NCBI GenBank assembly: GCA_028877215.1
Contig: JAPPFJ010000026.1
Location: forward strand, 1 to 42,976
Length of the DNA: 42,976 nucleotides
From: Gemmatimonadota bacterium
Lineage (GTDB): Bacteria > Latescibacterota > UBA2968 > GCA-2709665
Reading direction: 5' to 3'
Made by a program: the position numbers and the translations under genes. Numbering within the stretch: position 1 is the stretch's first letter; each line of letters opens with the position of its first letter. Below are positions 42,043 to 42,976 of this stretch, in pieces. Below the pieces are notes generated by a model, which ran no database searches, was not told the DNA's origin, and saw only the letters and a list, made by a program, of their open reading frames with translations.

Positions 42043-42677
42043 CCGTCTCCCGGCCTCGTCCGCCTCGCGTCGAATCGCGACGTGTTCCCCGACGGTTCCG
42101 CGCCCTTTCCCGTTCCCCACAGAGCCATCGCCGCCAATGCCATCAGCACCGCACCGATGAGGTGTAGAATATGCCTTACACCCATCGCGGGTATCAGATA
42201 GAACGCCGTACCAAGCGTCCCCACGATGCTGCCCGCGGCGGACAATGCGGATACCGTCCCCGCAACGCCACCAACCCTGTCCACCCTGTCCGCAAGCATC
42301 CGGACGACAAAGGGCGTGACGGCTCCCAGCGCCACACCCGGAATCGCGAACAGTACGACCGAGGCCAGCAAAGGGCCGCCCCGGGGACCCGGATTCATCA
42401 GGAAGACTGCCCGATTGACGGCCGCCGCCGCCCACGGCATCACGAACGCCATCACACCGGCCATGCCCAGCAACGCGGCAAGAGGCCGTCCCGTGGGCAT
42501 GCGGTCTGCCAGCCTGCCCCCCGCGTACGCGCCCAGACTCAGAGCGGCCAGGACCACCGCGATCAGGCTGCCCCAGACGAAAACGGAACTTCCGAAATAC
42601 GGCGCAAGTACCCGGCTTCCCACGATTTCCAATGCCATGAGCGCCGCACCTGAAAAAAACGCTATCGACCTCAACAT
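42039..42677 (-). CDS. Membrane half of a fused-MFS/spermidine-synthase-like system
   Basis: This 212-residue integral membrane protein has about six helices. LEIVGSRVLAPYFGSSVFVWGSLIAVVL at the N-terminus is the hallmark of the transmembrane half of fused MFS/spermidine synthase proteins; GGRLADRMPTGRPL is the following loop. Start at the ATG at 42677; a longer frame upstream lacks homology. It is translationally coupled to the spermidine synthase-like gene. In many bacteria both halves are one polypeptide of 500 or more residues. Confidence 0.82.
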   Translation of the reverse strand: MLRSIAFFSGAALMALEIVGSRVLAPYFGSSVFVWGSLIAVVLAALSLGAYAGGRLADRMPTGRPLAALLGMAGVMAFVMPWAAAAVNRAVFLMNPGPRGGPLLASVVLFAIPGVALGAVTPFVVRMLADRVDRVGGVAGTVSALSAAGSIVGTLGTAFYLIPAMGVRHILHLIGAVLMALAAMALWGTGKGAEPSGNTSRFDARRTRPGDG

Positions 42678-42782
42678 GCCGCCACCAGCTTCATTTCGGT
42701 TCTGTCTCGAAGGACAAAGGCGCCTGGTAGGATTGGATTGCCTGCCCGGCCGCCGACACGTCTTCAATTTACGTACAGAACA

Positions 42783-42811
42783 CCGGGCTGCAAGACGAAT
42801 TCGCAGCCCGG
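42783..42811 (-). terminator. Hairpin after ssb
   Basis: CCGGGCTGC (42783-42791) pairs perfectly with GCAGCCCGG (42803-42811) around an 11-base loop. It lies 48 bp past the ssb stop on the minus strand, followed by TGTTCTGT, which is only partly T-rich. Confidence 0.6.
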
Positions 42812-42858
42812 CGACCCTGGATCATGCTGAACGATCCCCGATGTCGAAATTGCCCCAA

Positions 42859-42976
<118 letters not shown>

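Overview
The window comes from a GC-rich, Gram-negative, uncultivated-type bacterium. Didermy is shown by outer-membrane barrel proteins ending in Phe or Arg-rich strands, a LolA-like periplasmic protein with a Lol/MacB-type ABC transporter, and lipoprotein signal peptides. The mix of enolase-superfamily dehydratase, Gfo/Idh oxidoreductase, several xylose-isomerase-like TIM barrels, phytanoyl-CoA dioxygenases and DUF3179 lipoproteins resembles metagenome-assembled Latescibacterota or related FCB-group lineages. That assignment is inference; no rRNA or tRNA gene is visible. Long intergenic spacers, decayed genes and dispersed inverted-repeat elements suggest a large, repeat-tolerant genome.

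Layout. 1-4.7 kb: a class III aminotransferase (-), an FMO-like flavoprotein (+) and a ManD/RspA-type dehydratase (+), separated by three copies of a ~160 bp miniature inverted-repeat element. 4.7-6.7 kb: a short Gfo/Idh oxidoreductase (+) and an M19 dipeptidase (-). 6.9-14.1 kb: a minus-strand series (TIM barrel, CBM9-like secreted protein, LolA-like protein, two FtsX-like permeases, LolD-like ATPase, outer-membrane barrel) that reads as a trans-envelope lipid or lipoprotein route. 14.1-20.4 kb: a TIM barrel (+), then the minus-strand run uvrB-nadC-birA-coaX. 20.7-25.5 kb: two paralogous DUF3179 lipoproteins bracketing two outer-membrane barrels and a decayed phytanoyl-CoA dioxygenase. 25.5-32.7 kb: a fourth miniature element, a PAP2-like membrane protein, an 852-residue XPB-N/WYL fusion, a TIM barrel with a ferredoxin-thioredoxin reductase catalytic chain, and two overlapping unrecognised genes, one with a DksA-like zinc finger. 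32.7-36.2 kb: divergent promoters, a candidate structured RNA, a winged-helix regulator with a degenerate receiver, a MOSC protein, a phytanoyl-CoA dioxygenase and a TIM barrel. 36.4-42.7 kb: SDR plus threonine synthase-like pair, prmA, an (alpha/alpha)-toroid-like protein and a split membrane/spermidine-synthase-like pair. The extreme end holds the C-terminal tail of ssb and then homopolymer runs that look like sequence artefact.

Most interesting: the miniature element with 3-bp TTA/TAA target duplications, one copy landing exactly on a stop codon and another supplying a stop codon; a promoter followed by a three-way-junction RNA candidate at 32.85-33.02 kb; the XPB-N/WYL fusion behind a promoter with a hairpin leader; an 8-bp-period array inside the Lol-like operon; and a hidden ssb tail. 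Consensus-like promoters (TTGACA/TTGACT, 17 bp, TATATT/TATACT/TATGAT) recur in front of several units.
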